Of a stretch of 64,000 bases of DNA, positions 1 through 7,543 are shown in pieces. The position numbers and the translations under genes were made by a program. Numbering within the stretch: the first letter of the stretch is position 1; every line of letters starts with the position of its first letter. The stretch is from Rhodoglobus sp. (GTDB lineage Bacteria; Actinomycetota; Actinomycetes; Actinomycetales; Microbacteriaceae). Under the pieces are notes generated by a model, which saw only the letters and a list, made by a program, of their open reading frames with translations, was not told the origin of the DNA and ran no database searches. The DNA is taken from positions 62,001-126,000 of the forward strand of contig JAODLY010000034.1 in the NCBI GenBank assembly GCA_025464445.1. The letters are read 5' to 3'.

Positions 1-2
1 AG

Positions 3-164
3 GCCCGGGTCTACCAGAGAATCGACATCGGCGCCGTCGAATGGCATCCCGCACTCGCTCTTACCGGAGGAGCACCTAGTCCCCAGGTGCCGCTCTGGGG
101 AATGCTGTTCCTCTTCATCGGTCTCGCCCTCGTCGCGGCCTCCCGGATTCGGCAGCCCATCTAA
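3..164 (+). CDS. C-terminal end of an unidentified membrane protein (partial)
   Basis: The frame is open from the window edge and ends at TAA 162-164, giving the last 53 residues. The visible part has a polar stretch (ARVYQRIDIGAVEWHP) and then one hydrophobic helix of about 18 residues (GMLFLFIGLALVAA) with a short basic tail (SRIRQPI). This is typical of the last transmembrane segment of an inner-membrane protein, but too little is visible to name a family. It lies 8 bp upstream of nagA on the same strand, so the two may be cotranscribed. Confidence 0.5.
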   Translation, partial: ARVYQRIDIGAVEWHPALALTGGAPSPQVPLWGMLFLFIGLALVAASRIRQPI

Positions 165-172
165 CTAGGCTG

Positions 173-1321
173 GTGCCCGTGACCAGCACCCTCTTCCACG
201 GCGCGCGCAAGCTCGACGCCAACGGGCAAGTCGACGACTTCTGGATGCTCGTGGACGACCGTGAGATCGTCGCGACCGGTAGCGGCCGCACCCCCGATTC
301 CGCAGCGGACGCCGACCGGGTCGACGTCGCCGGCCACTGGCTGGTCCCCGGATTCATCGACCTCCACGGCCACGGCGGCGGCGGCCACTCCTACGATGAC
401 GGGGCCGACGAGATCCTCGCCGCGCTCGCGCCGCATCGCGCCCATGGCACCACCCGCTCCGTGCTGAGCCTCGTGGCGAACCCGATACCGAGCCTGCTCG
501 CGAGCCTCGCGACGATCGCCGACCTCGCCGAGAGTGACCCGCTCATCCTCGGTTCCCACCTCGAGGGGCCATTCCTCGCCGGTGAGAACCGCGGGGCCCA
601 CAATGCCGAGTTCCTGCTCGAGCCTGAACCGTACGAGGTGGAGGAGCTCATCGGCGCCGCCCGGGGAACGCTGCGCCAGCTCACCATCGCACCGGAACTG
701 CCCGGCGCCATGGAGGCGATCGGGGTGCTCATCGAGGCGGGTGTGACCGTCGCGATCGGGCACACGATGGCCGACCTCGAGGTGACCCGCGCGGCGTTCC
801 ACAGGGGCGCCAGGATCCTCACCCATGCGTTCAACGCGATGCCGGGCATCCACCATCGCGCTCCCGGGCCGGTTGTCGCCGCGTTCGAGGACGAGCGGGT
901 GACCCTCGAGCTGATCCTCGACGGCAAGCACGTGCATCCGAGCGTCGCAGCGCTCGCGTTCGGCGAGGCCCCGGGGCGAATCGCCCTCGTCACGGATGCC
1001 ATGGCGGCAGCGGGGGCAAGCGACGGCGACTACCGCCTCGGCTCGCTCAACGTGTCGGTGCGCGAAGGGCTCGCCCTGCTCAGCGGCACCGCGACGATCG
1101 CCGGGTCGACCCTCACCCAGGATGCCGCGCTGCGCTGCGCGATCCACGAGGCTGGGATCGAGCCGCGCGACGCTGTCGCCGCCCTCACCCATGTTCCCGC
1201 GTCGGCCATCGGACTCGGGCACCGCCACGGCCTGCTCGCTACCGGCTACACCGCCGACGCCGTGGTGCTCGACCACGAGTGGCGGGTCACCGGCGTCTGG
1301 GCCGACGGTGTGAAGCTCTAA
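173..1321 (+). CDS. nagA: N-acetylglucosamine-6-phosphate deacetylase
   Basis: Cytoplasmic amidohydrolase that converts GlcNAc-6-phosphate to glucosamine-6-phosphate and acetate. The 382 residues match the family length. Visible signatures are the metal motif LHGHGGGGH (His65, His67), HLEGPF with Glu131, IGHTMAD with His197, THAFNAM with His218, GKHVHP (His253/255) and LVTDAMAAAG with the catalytic Asp275. The start is GTG 173 or GTG 179; neither has a clear Shine-Dalgarno sequence. The 3' end overlaps that of nagB by 4 bp (1318-1321) in convergent orientation, so nagA is transcribed separately from the operon that supplies its substrate. Confidence 0.95.
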   Translation: MPVTSTLFHGARKLDANGQVDDFWMLVDDREIVATGSGRTPDSAADADRVDVAGHWLVPGFIDLHGHGGGGHSYDDGADEILAALAPHRAHGTTRSVLSLVANPIPSLLASLATIADLAESDPLILGSHLEGPFLAGENRGAHNAEFLLEPEPYEVEELIGAARGTLRQLTIAPELPGAMEAIGVLIEAGVTVAIGHTMADLEVTRAAFHRGARILTHAFNAMPGIHHRAPGPVVAAFEDERVTLELILDGKHVHPSVAALAFGEAPGRIALVTDAMAAAGASDGDYRLGSLNVSVREGLALLSGTATIAGSTLTQDAALRCAIHEAGIEPRDAVAALTHVPASAIGLGHRHGLLATGYTADAVVLDHEWRVTGVWADGVKL

Positions 1322-2085
1322 CGCTCCCAATCGAGCCGATTGTCCCAAGCGTGGCGGTAGTAGTCGGCGTGCGCGAGCCTCGCAGCGGCCGATTCGTCCA
1401 CTATCACCGTCACCCGTGGGTGCAGTTGCACCACGGATCCGGGCGTGCTCGCCGAGACCGGTCCCTCGAGCGCGGCCGCGATCGGCCCGGCCTTGGCCTT
1501 ACCGAACGCGAGCAGCACGAGGTGCCTTGCCCGCAGGATCGTGCCAAGCCCCTGGGTGATGCAGTGCATGGGCACGTCGTCGATCGACGGGAAGAAGCGC
1601 GCATTGTCGACCCTGGTCTGCTCGGCGAGAGTCTTGACTCGCGTGAGCGATGCGAGGGATGAACCCGGCTCGTTGAATCCGATGTGGCCCGTGCGCCCGA
1701 TGCCGAGCACCTGCAGATCGATGCCGCCGGCCTCAAGAATCGCGCGCTCATAGCTCTCACCGGCGAGCTTGAGGGGCCCCTCGTCTCCCGGCACCCGCAC
1801 CAGCGACGGGGTCAGCCCGAGCGGTTCGACGACCTCACGAGCGATCACCGCACGATAGCTTTCTGGGTGCCCGGGCGGCAGCCCCACGTACTCGTCCAGC
1901 GCGAACCCGCGCACCCGCGAGAGGTCGAGGCCGCGGGCGGCGAGCGCGCGCCAGGTCGTGAGCGGCGTGGATCCCGTCGCGAGGCCGAGCACGGCATCGG
2001 GCTTCGTGCGCACGAGGCGCTCGATCGCGGCGGCGGCCAGCTCGCCCGCGGCATCCGCCGACTCGACGATCACGACCTCGGCCAT
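1318..2085 (-). CDS. nagB: Glucosamine-6-phosphate deaminase
   Basis: Converts glucosamine-6-phosphate to fructose-6-phosphate and ammonia, the entry of amino sugars into glycolysis. The 255 residues show the phosphate loop GLATGSTPL, the general-base Asp64 in FALDEYVGL, and GIGRTGHIGFNEP with the ring-opening His134 and a following Glu. At the place where the E. coli enzyme has Asp141 (DGH) this protein has Thr133 (TGH), which is worth noting although family members vary here. It is the last gene of the minus-strand amino-sugar operon, starting 13 bp after the ROK kinase stop, and its end overlaps nagA by 4 bp. Confidence 0.93.
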   Translation of the reverse strand: MAEVVIVESADAAGELAAAAIERLVRTKPDAVLGLATGSTPLTTWRALAARGLDLSRVRGFALDEYVGLPPGHPESYRAVIAREVVEPLGLTPSLVRVPGDEGPLKLAGESYERAILEAGGIDLQVLGIGRTGHIGFNEPGSSLASLTRVKTLAEQTRVDNARFFPSIDDVPMHCITQGLGTILRARHLVLLAFGKAKAGPIAAALEGPVSASTPGSVVQLHPRVTVIVDESAAARLAHADYYRHAWDNRLDWER

Positions 2086-2098
2086 TAGCGGCGCTCCC

Positions 2099-3052
2099 TC
2101 ACCCGAGGCCGACGAGGGCCGCGCCCACGGCGGCGGCGGGAAAATCGACGGGAACTATTGCGAGCCTGTCGCTCAGGTGGATCGAGGCGAGGAAGCCAGA
2201 CGCGCGCTCCCACGACGCGAGCACCTCGCGCACGTCGTCGAGCAGTACGGGGCCGAGGGACGACAGCCCTCCACCGATCACCACGCTGTCGACATCGACG
2301 GTAAGCACGAGGATGCGCACCGCCGCCGCGACATTCTCGACGAAACGCGTCTTGACCTCGATCGCCTCGGCCTCACCGGATGCCGCCGCCGCAAACAGCG
2401 CACGCGCCGGCTTCGGGTCATCGGTCGGCCACTGCCGTGCGATCGCCGAGCCCGACGCCACCATCTCGAGGCACCCGCGCTGGCCGCACGGGCACTCAGG
2501 GCCGTTCGGGTCGACCGGGATGTGGCCGATCTCGCCCGCAGTGCCTCGCGAGCCGCGCCAGAGCTGGCCCCGCAACACGAGTCCAGCCGCAAGCCCGGTC
2601 CCGAGATTGAGATAGGCCATCGAGTGGCTGGCCGACTTCTCCAGCAGGTGGAATGCGCCGAGTGCCGCAGCATTCACGTCATTGTCGACGCGGACCGCGC
2701 GGCCGAGCCGGGCGGACAGCTCCGCGCCGAGGTCGAGCCCCTCGAGTCCGAGGTTCACAGCGTGCGAGACCCTGCCGGTACCGTTGTCGACGGCGCCAGG
2801 GATGCCGATGCCGATCGAGCCGAAGCCCGCTATCGAGATGCCCGCGAGTTCTGCCAGCCGGGTGACGGCGGAGACAGCCGTCTCGAGCACCGCTTCTGGA
2901 CCGAACCCGGTGGGCAGGCGCAATTGCTGCACGACGCGGCCATCGTGGCTCATCGCCACGGCATCCGTCTTCGTTCCGCCGATGTCGATACCGACGCGCA
3001 GCGACTCAATCGTCGGAGCCGTCGAAGGCTTCTCGGTGAGCACGTCGCTCAT
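2099..3052 (-). CDS. ROK family sugar kinase, probable N-acetylglucosamine kinase
   Basis: A 317-residue ATP-dependent kinase of the ROK family. It has the N-terminal phosphate-binding loop GIDIGGTKTD (21-30), the catalytic-base region RVDNDVN (about Asp125), EIGHIPV with His177 and the zinc cluster CPCGQRGCLE (Cys187, 189, 194). The ATG at 3052 was chosen because it overlaps the upstream permease stop as ATGA; the frame is open further upstream but that part reads as permease shadow. Its place between the sugar ABC transporter and nagB, with nagA next door, makes GlcNAc the likely substrate: sugar imported by an ABC system arrives unphosphorylated and NagA needs the 6-phosphate. Glucokinase activity cannot be excluded. 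Confidence 0.88.
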   Translation of the reverse strand: MSDVLTEKPSTAPTIESLRVGIDIGGTKTDAVAMSHDGRVVQQLRLPTGFGPEAVLETAVSAVTRLAELAGISIAGFGSIGIGIPGAVDNGTGRVSHAVNLGLEGLDLGAELSARLGRAVRVDNDVNAAALGAFHLLEKSASHSMAYLNLGTGLAAGLVLRGQLWRGSRGTAGEIGHIPVDPNGPECPCGQRGCLEMVASGSAIARQWPTDDPKPARALFAAAASGEAEAIEVKTRFVENVAAAVRILVLTVDVDSVVIGGGLSSLGPVLLDDVREVLASWERASGFLASIHLSDRLAIVPVDFPAAAVGAALVGLG

Positions 3053-3885
3053 CCCTTGACCGCCCCGCTCACGAGGCCGGAGGTGAGCCTGCCCTGCACG
3101 ATCAGGAAGAACACGATCACCGGAACAGCGACAAGTGTCGAGGCGGCCATGACCTGCCCCCAGTCGGTCTCCTTCGTCGCGCTGGCCTGCACGAACCCGC
3201 GCAACCACAGCGGCAGGGTCTGTGAAGACCCCGATGGCAGCAGCACGAGCGCCACGGTGAACTCGTTCCAGGCCTGCAAGAACGCGTAGACACCGGATGC
3301 GACGAGCCCGGGTGCCAGCAGCGGGAACGTTATCCGCATGAACGCACCGAACCGCGAAAGCCCGTCCACCATCGCGGCCTCCTCGAGGTCGGCGGGAACG
3401 CCTGCGACGAAGCCGCGCAGCATCCAGATCGTGAACGGCACGACGGCGGCGATGTAGATCACGCTCACCCCGATGACGGTGTCGAGCAGGTGCACGCTCG
3501 CCACCATCTTGTACTGGGCGATGAACAAGCCCTCGGCGGGGAGCATCTGTACGACGAGCACCGCGATCACGAAGCTCTTGCGCCCTCGAAAACGAAACCG
3601 GCTGATCGCGACGGCCGCGAGGAATGCGAAGAGCAGGCAGAACAGCACGACAGTGAGGGTGACCGCGACGCTCATTCCCAGCGCGCTGAAGAAGGTGCCA
3701 TCGGCGAGGGTGCCGGTGAAGTTACTGAGCGTGCCGCTCACCGGGAAGAATGTCGGAATGAACGATTGCAGGATGATCGTCGGCAGGAACGCGGAGTTGA
3801 CCATCCAGTAGACCGGGAAGATCCAGAGCAGTGCTATGACCACCGCGAGCGCGCCGAGGAGGGCTTTTGCGAGACGACGGCTCAT
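3049..3885 (-). CDS. Carbohydrate ABC transporter permease, MalG type
   Basis: A 278-residue inner-membrane permease with about six hydrophobic segments. It carries the EAA loop that docks the ATPase (EEAAMVDGLSRFGAFMRI followed by FPLLAPG). The short N-terminus and the end (LTSGLVSGAVKG) are typical of the second permease in CUT1 sugar importers. It overlaps the first permease (3882-3885) and the kinase (3049-3052) by ATGA, so translation is probably coupled. No ATP-binding subunit is encoded here. In actinobacteria a shared MsiK-type ATPase usually serves several such importers, so it is inferred to lie elsewhere. Confidence 0.92.
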   Translation of the reverse strand: MSRRLAKALLGALAVVIALLWIFPVYWMVNSAFLPTIILQSFIPTFFPVSGTLSNFTGTLADGTFFSALGMSVAVTLTVVLFCLLFAFLAAVAISRFRFRGRKSFVIAVLVVQMLPAEGLFIAQYKMVASVHLLDTVIGVSVIYIAAVVPFTIWMLRGFVAGVPADLEEAAMVDGLSRFGAFMRITFPLLAPGLVASGVYAFLQAWNEFTVALVLLPSGSSQTLPLWLRGFVQASATKETDWGQVMAASTLVAVPVIVFFLIVQGRLTSGLVSGAVKG

Positions 3886-4799
3886 GCTTCATCGTCTTTC
3901 AGGAGGCTGCGGATGTAGAACCAGCTCAGCGCGATGGTTATCGCAAGCACGAGGATCGACACTGCCGACGCCATCCCGAAGTCTTCAGAACTGGTGCCGA
4001 GCTTGTAGATGTATGTGCCGAGCAGGTCGTATTCGCCGGACTTGGAGCCGGCATCCTTGAGCATGGTGATCTGGGTGAACACCCTGAGATCCCAGATCAG
4101 CTGCAGTAGCAGCACTATCGCGATCACCGGCCGGATCATCGGCAGGATGATGCCCCAGAATCGGCCCCAGCCGTTCGCCCCGTCGAGCTGGGCGGCCTCC
4201 AGTACCTCATCGGACACCTGGGTGAGGCCGGCGTAGATCGAGAATGCGACGAAGGGAACGCTCATCCAGATCACGATGATCGAGGCCACTGCGAAGAAGG
4301 TAATCGGTGTCGAGAGCCAGTCGAAGCGGTTCATGTTCACGCCGGGAATCATGTCGAGCAGGTAGTTGATCGCACCGCGCCTTCGGTCGAACAACCAGAT
4401 CCACACAGTCATCGCCGCGACCACCGGCATCGACCAGGCCAACAGCAGCGACACCTGCAGGATGAGGCGGGGCACCTTGCCGACCGCAGCCATCAGCAGC
4501 GACAGCAGCGTGCCGATCGCGAGGGTGAGGGCCGCCGTCACGATGCAGAACAGCAGCGACCTGGCAACCACCGCCCACAACTGCGGATTAGTGGCGAGGG
4601 TCACGTAATTGTCGAAGCCGACGAACGGGGCGGGCTTGCCGAACTGCTGTGCGAGCCCGTACTGCTGCAGGGAGGTGACTATCTGCCAGATGACCGGGTA
4701 GCCCATCCCGAGCAGAAGGATGACTATCGCCGGAATCAGGAGGACGTGCGGTGTGCGGATGCCGCGGCGCGGTGGTCGCAGTGTGCTGGTTGCAGACAT
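3882..4799 (-). CDS. Carbohydrate ABC transporter permease, MalF type
   Basis: A 305-residue permease with an N-terminal basic segment (LRPPRRGIRTPHV), about six membrane segments and the EAA loop EAAQLDGANGWGRFWGIILP. It pairs with the downstream MalG-type permease (4-bp overlap) to form the translocation pore for the binding protein encoded upstream. It starts at ATG 4799, with AGGAGG about 8 nt upstream. A long hairpin separates it from the binding-protein gene. Confidence 0.92.
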   Translation of the reverse strand: MSATSTLRPPRRGIRTPHVLLIPAIVILLLGMGYPVIWQIVTSLQQYGLAQQFGKPAPFVGFDNYVTLATNPQLWAVVARSLLFCIVTAALTLAIGTLLSLLMAAVGKVPRLILQVSLLLAWSMPVVAAMTVWIWLFDRRRGAINYLLDMIPGVNMNRFDWLSTPITFFAVASIIVIWMSVPFVAFSIYAGLTQVSDEVLEAAQLDGANGWGRFWGIILPMIRPVIAIVLLLQLIWDLRVFTQITMLKDAGSKSGEYDLLGTYIYKLGTSSEDFGMASAVSILVLAITIALSWFYIRSLLKDDEA

Positions 4800-4852
4800 G
4801 GCAGGTCCTCCTCTCGAGAGGTCGGGCGAAAAGTTGAGGGGGGATGGCGGGC

Positions 4853-4894
4853 CGAGCCCGTCGAGACCTCACGCGGAGGTCTCGACAGGGCTCG
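4853..4894 (-). terminator. Intercistronic hairpin between binding-protein and permease genes
   Basis: A 17-18 bp stem with a single bulge: the left arm 4853-4869 ends GTCGAGACCT and the right arm 4877-4894 begins AGGTCTCGAC, with a 7-nt loop. No T-run follows. Hairpins at this spot in sugar ABC operons are known to let the binding-protein mRNA outlast the permease mRNA, by partial termination or 3'-end protection; that role is inferred here. The arm sequence resembles a dispersed GGTCTCGACA-type palindrome I associate with Microbacteriaceae intergenic DNA. Confidence 0.6.
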
Positions 4895-4906
4895 ACCCGC
4901 CTGGCA

Positions 4907-6196
4907 CTAACCGTTGATCAGTGCGTCGATCTTCTTGTCGTACTCCGCGGCGAGCGTCTTGATGTCGCCGCCGCCGTTCACCTTGCCGAAGAACTCCTCG
5001 AGCAGGCCGGAACCCTCGACTGCCGCCCAGCCGGGAGCGGCTGGGGTCAGCTTGGAACCGGCAGCGGAATCGGACAGGGCCTTCGCGAACTGGTCGTCAC
5101 CGAGCGATGACGCGTAGTCCAGGTTGGCCGGGCCGAGGCCGTTGGCGCCGAGCATCTTCTGGTAGTCGGCGGAGAAGATGATCTTCATCAGTTCACGTGC
5201 CGACGACTGGTTCTTGCTTGCAGCCGAGATCGCGATGTTCGAGCCACCGGCGAACACCGGAGCAGCTCCACCATCCACGCCCGGAAGCACGAAGGCACCG
5301 AAGGTTGCATCGTTCCAGGTTGCGACAGTCTTCGTGCTGTCCTTCGGGTCGGGCGTGAGATCACCGATCGACCAGTGCGCCCAGCCGGGTGCGATGATCG
5401 TCGCGGCCTCTGGCGCACCTGTCGATGCGTTGTTGTTGATGTTCACCCACGGCGTGCTGTCCGCCTCGGTCACCGGGGCGAGAGACGCACTGGTGTAGAG
5501 GGCCTGCAGCTGCTCGAGCCCGGTCTGCGTCTTGGCGGAGGAGAGCGCGGACTTCCAGGTGCTGCCATCCTTGGTCGCGAGGTCACCACCGTTCGCGAAG
5601 ATCCAGGAGACGCCGTTGCGCCAGTCTTCGCCACCGAGGTAGAACCCAGACTGGCCAGCTGTCTTCAGCGTGGCGACGTCGCTGTTGAACTCGGCGAGCG
5701 TCGTGGGCACGGTGAGGCCGGCGGCCGTCCAGATGTCCTTGCGGTAGAAGACGTAACGCGAACCGAAGTAGTACGGCAGCGCGTAGTTCTTGCCGTCGAC
5801 AGCGCCGACATCCACGAACGACTGCAGCAGCTTGGAGCCACCGAGATCCTTGTACATGTCGCTGATGTCGCTGAATGCCCCGACGCTGGTGAACGTGGGC
5901 GACCAGGTGTTCCCGATCTCCGTGACGTCCGGAGTATTCTCGGGATCAGGCAGTGCTGTGGTCAGCTTCGAAAGGGCGTCGGCCCAGTCCTGTTGCTCGA
6001 TAGTGAGGGTGCCCCCGGTTGCACTTGCGTATTCTGTCTTAAGGTATTCGCGCAGCGCATCCGGGGTGTCACCTCCCATTACCCAGAGGGTGATGTTCTT
6101 GCTACCCGTGTCGGCCGGCGGCGTGGCAGTGGCGCACCCGGCGAGAACGATAAGTGAGGCGGTCGCGAGGGCGACCACTCCGATCTTTCGCTTCAT
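4907..6196 (-). CDS. Extracellular sugar-binding lipoprotein of ABC importer
   Basis: A 429-residue CUT1-type solute-binding protein. The N-terminus MKRKIGVVALATASLIVLAG ends in a lipobox (VLAGC), so it should be anchored to the outer face of the membrane. Family-1 binding features follow: ITLWVMGG near the mature start, PYYFGSRYVFYRKDIWTAAG, and a C-terminus ending EYDKKIDALING. With its permeases, the ROK kinase, nagB and nagA, the likely ligand is GlcNAc or chitobiose; this is inferred from context only. ATG 6196 has AAGGAAG upstream. The gap to the upstream repressor is 70 bp. Confidence 0.92.
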   Translation of the reverse strand: MKRKIGVVALATASLIVLAGCATATPPADTGSKNITLWVMGGDTPDALREYLKTEYASATGGTLTIEQQDWADALSKLTTALPDPENTPDVTEIGNTWSPTFTSVGAFSDISDMYKDLGGSKLLQSFVDVGAVDGKNYALPYYFGSRYVFYRKDIWTAAGLTVPTTLAEFNSDVATLKTAGQSGFYLGGEDWRNGVSWIFANGGDLATKDGSTWKSALSSAKTQTGLEQLQALYTSASLAPVTEADSTPWVNINNNASTGAPEAATIIAPGWAHWSIGDLTPDPKDSTKTVATWNDATFGAFVLPGVDGGAAPVFAGGSNIAISAASKNQSSARELMKIIFSADYQKMLGANGLGPANLDYASSLGDDQFAKALSDSAAGSKLTPAAPGWAAVEGSGLLEEFFGKVNGGGDIKTLAAEYDKKIDALING

Positions 6197-6266
6197 TGTG
6201 TGTCTTCCTTTTCTTGGGGCGACGGGGTGTCCGAATGGCCACTCCGCTGGTGCAGGGGTGTAACGC

Positions 6267-7406
6267 TCAAGAGACCCCGAGTTGCGCGGAGAGCACCATG
6301 ACGGCAGCGCCGCGCATGACGATGTCCTCTCCGAGCGTGGTCATCCGCAACGTGAGATCACCGTGGAATTCGGCCATCGTCCTGTTGCGGAGTGTTTCGA
6401 TGGTCGCCTGCGCGAGCGTGCCATCAAGCAGGTGGGTCGGGCCGCTGAGCACGATCTCGGCGAGGTTGAGCGCCCCGACCACTGGGGCGAGGGCGATGCC
6501 GAGGCGCTGTCCGGCCTCCCTCAGGATCTGCTCCCTGGCCCCAGGGGTCGTCGCCGCTGCCAACCCGGCGTCCAGCCGCGGCGTCGCGAGCCAGGTCTCG
6601 AGGCAGCCGTGCTTGCCGCACACGCAGAGCAGCCCGCCATCGGTGCCGACAACGACATGGCCGATCTCCCCGGCCGCGAACCTGCTGCCGAAGAGCGGGG
6701 TGCCGTCGAGCAGCAGGCCGGCACCAACGCCGTGCCCGACCTTGATGAGCATCATGTCGCTATCGGCGTCGCCGAAGCTGTGCTCGGCGAGCGCGGCGAC
6801 GTTCGCGTCGTTTGCAACGACGACCGGGATGCCGAAGCGGGCGGCAAGGGAGGCCTGCAGTTGCTCACCACCCCAGCCGAGGTTCGGGGCGCTGAGCACC
6901 ACGCCGGCGAGGTCGACGACCCCGGGGGATCCGACGCCGAGCCCGAGGATCGGGAGGGTGGCCTGGGCCACGAGGGTCGCGGCGAGGCGCGTGACGAGCG
7001 CGGTGGCATCCTTACCTGTCGCTCCGGCGAGCGGTAGTTCGGCGCGGGAGAGGATCTTGCCGTCGAGGTCGAGCACCGCGCCGCGGAAGATCGCGTACTC
7101 GCTCAGGTCGATGCCGATTATCTGGAACGCGTTGCGGTTCAGGTCGAGCAATGTGGCTGGCTTGCCCGGCCTGGCGTCTTCCCGCTGTCCGGTCTCGATC
7201 ACGAGACCCTCGACGATCAACTCGGCGACGAGATCTGAGATCGTCACCTTCGTGAGCCCGGTTTCGCGCGCGATGTCGGCACGGCTCTGGGTGCCCGCGC
7301 GGTACAGCGTCTGGAGCACGAGTGAACGGTTGTGGCCGCGGGCGTGCTCAGGAAGCACTTTCTGTGTTGGGCGTAGCGCCCGTCCTGATGCGAACCCCGT
7401 CGTCAT
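6267..7406 (-). CDS. ROK family transcriptional regulator (NagC/XylR type)
   Basis: A 379-residue repressor-type ROK protein. An N-terminal winged helix (about residues 25-75, with QSRADIARETGLTKVTISDL) precedes a sugar-kinase-like sensor domain with EIGHVVVG and the zinc motif CVCGKHGCLETW. It is the first gene of the minus-strand amino-sugar operon and lies directly behind a 25-bp palindrome, which suggests autoregulation and induction by an amino-sugar derivative. There is no Shine-Dalgarno sequence before the ATG, and the candidate -10 element ends about 7 bp upstream, so the message is probably leaderless. Role by family; ligand inferred. Confidence 0.88.
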   Translation of the reverse strand: MTTGFASGRALRPTQKVLPEHARGHNRSLVLQTLYRAGTQSRADIARETGLTKVTISDLVAELIVEGLVIETGQREDARPGKPATLLDLNRNAFQIIGIDLSEYAIFRGAVLDLDGKILSRAELPLAGATGKDATALVTRLAATLVAQATLPILGLGVGSPGVVDLAGVVLSAPNLGWGGEQLQASLAARFGIPVVVANDANVAALAEHSFGDADSDMMLIKVGHGVGAGLLLDGTPLFGSRFAAGEIGHVVVGTDGGLLCVCGKHGCLETWLATPRLDAGLAAATTPGAREQILREAGQRLGIALAPVVGALNLAEIVLSGPTHLLDGTLAQATIETLRNRTMAEFHGDLTLRMTTLGEDIVMRGAAVMVLSAQLGVS

Positions 7407-7407
7407 G

Positions 7408-7442
7408 TTTGTTAGTAAAGCTTACGAACAAACTCCGCGCAA
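7408..7442 (-). promoter_or_regulatory. Promoter and palindromic operator of the amino-sugar operon
   Basis: A 25-bp near-palindrome at 7408-7432 centred on 7420 (left arm TTTGTTAGTAAA, right arm CTTACGAACAAA; 10 of 12 positions pair). It ends 1 bp before the regulator's ATG. On the minus strand a weak promoter can be read: -35 TTGCGC (7442-7437), 17-bp spacer, -10 TTTACT (7419-7414). The operator would cover the -10 box and the transcription start. AT-rich inverted repeats of this kind are usual ROK repressor targets. I found no second copy before nagA. Confidence 0.65.
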
Positions 7443-7493
7443 GTGCCTTTTCGGCTGTTTACGTGCTTGTTACATTCGGCTGCGCACAGCAAA

Positions 7494-7528
7494 CTGCCCG
7501 GACGGTGCGATGGGAGTCGTCCGGGCAG
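7494..7528 (-). terminator. Rho-independent terminator of the subtilase gene
   Basis: A perfect 11-bp stem: left arm CTGCCCGGACG at 7494-7504, right arm CGTCCGGGCAG at 7518-7528, 13-nt loop. It starts 15 bp beyond the subtilase stop codon in the direction of that gene and is followed on the minus strand by TTTG, a short U-tract. It separates the protease transcript from the amino-sugar operon. Confidence 0.75.
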
Positions 7529-7543
7529 CTTGGTTGGGCGGAG

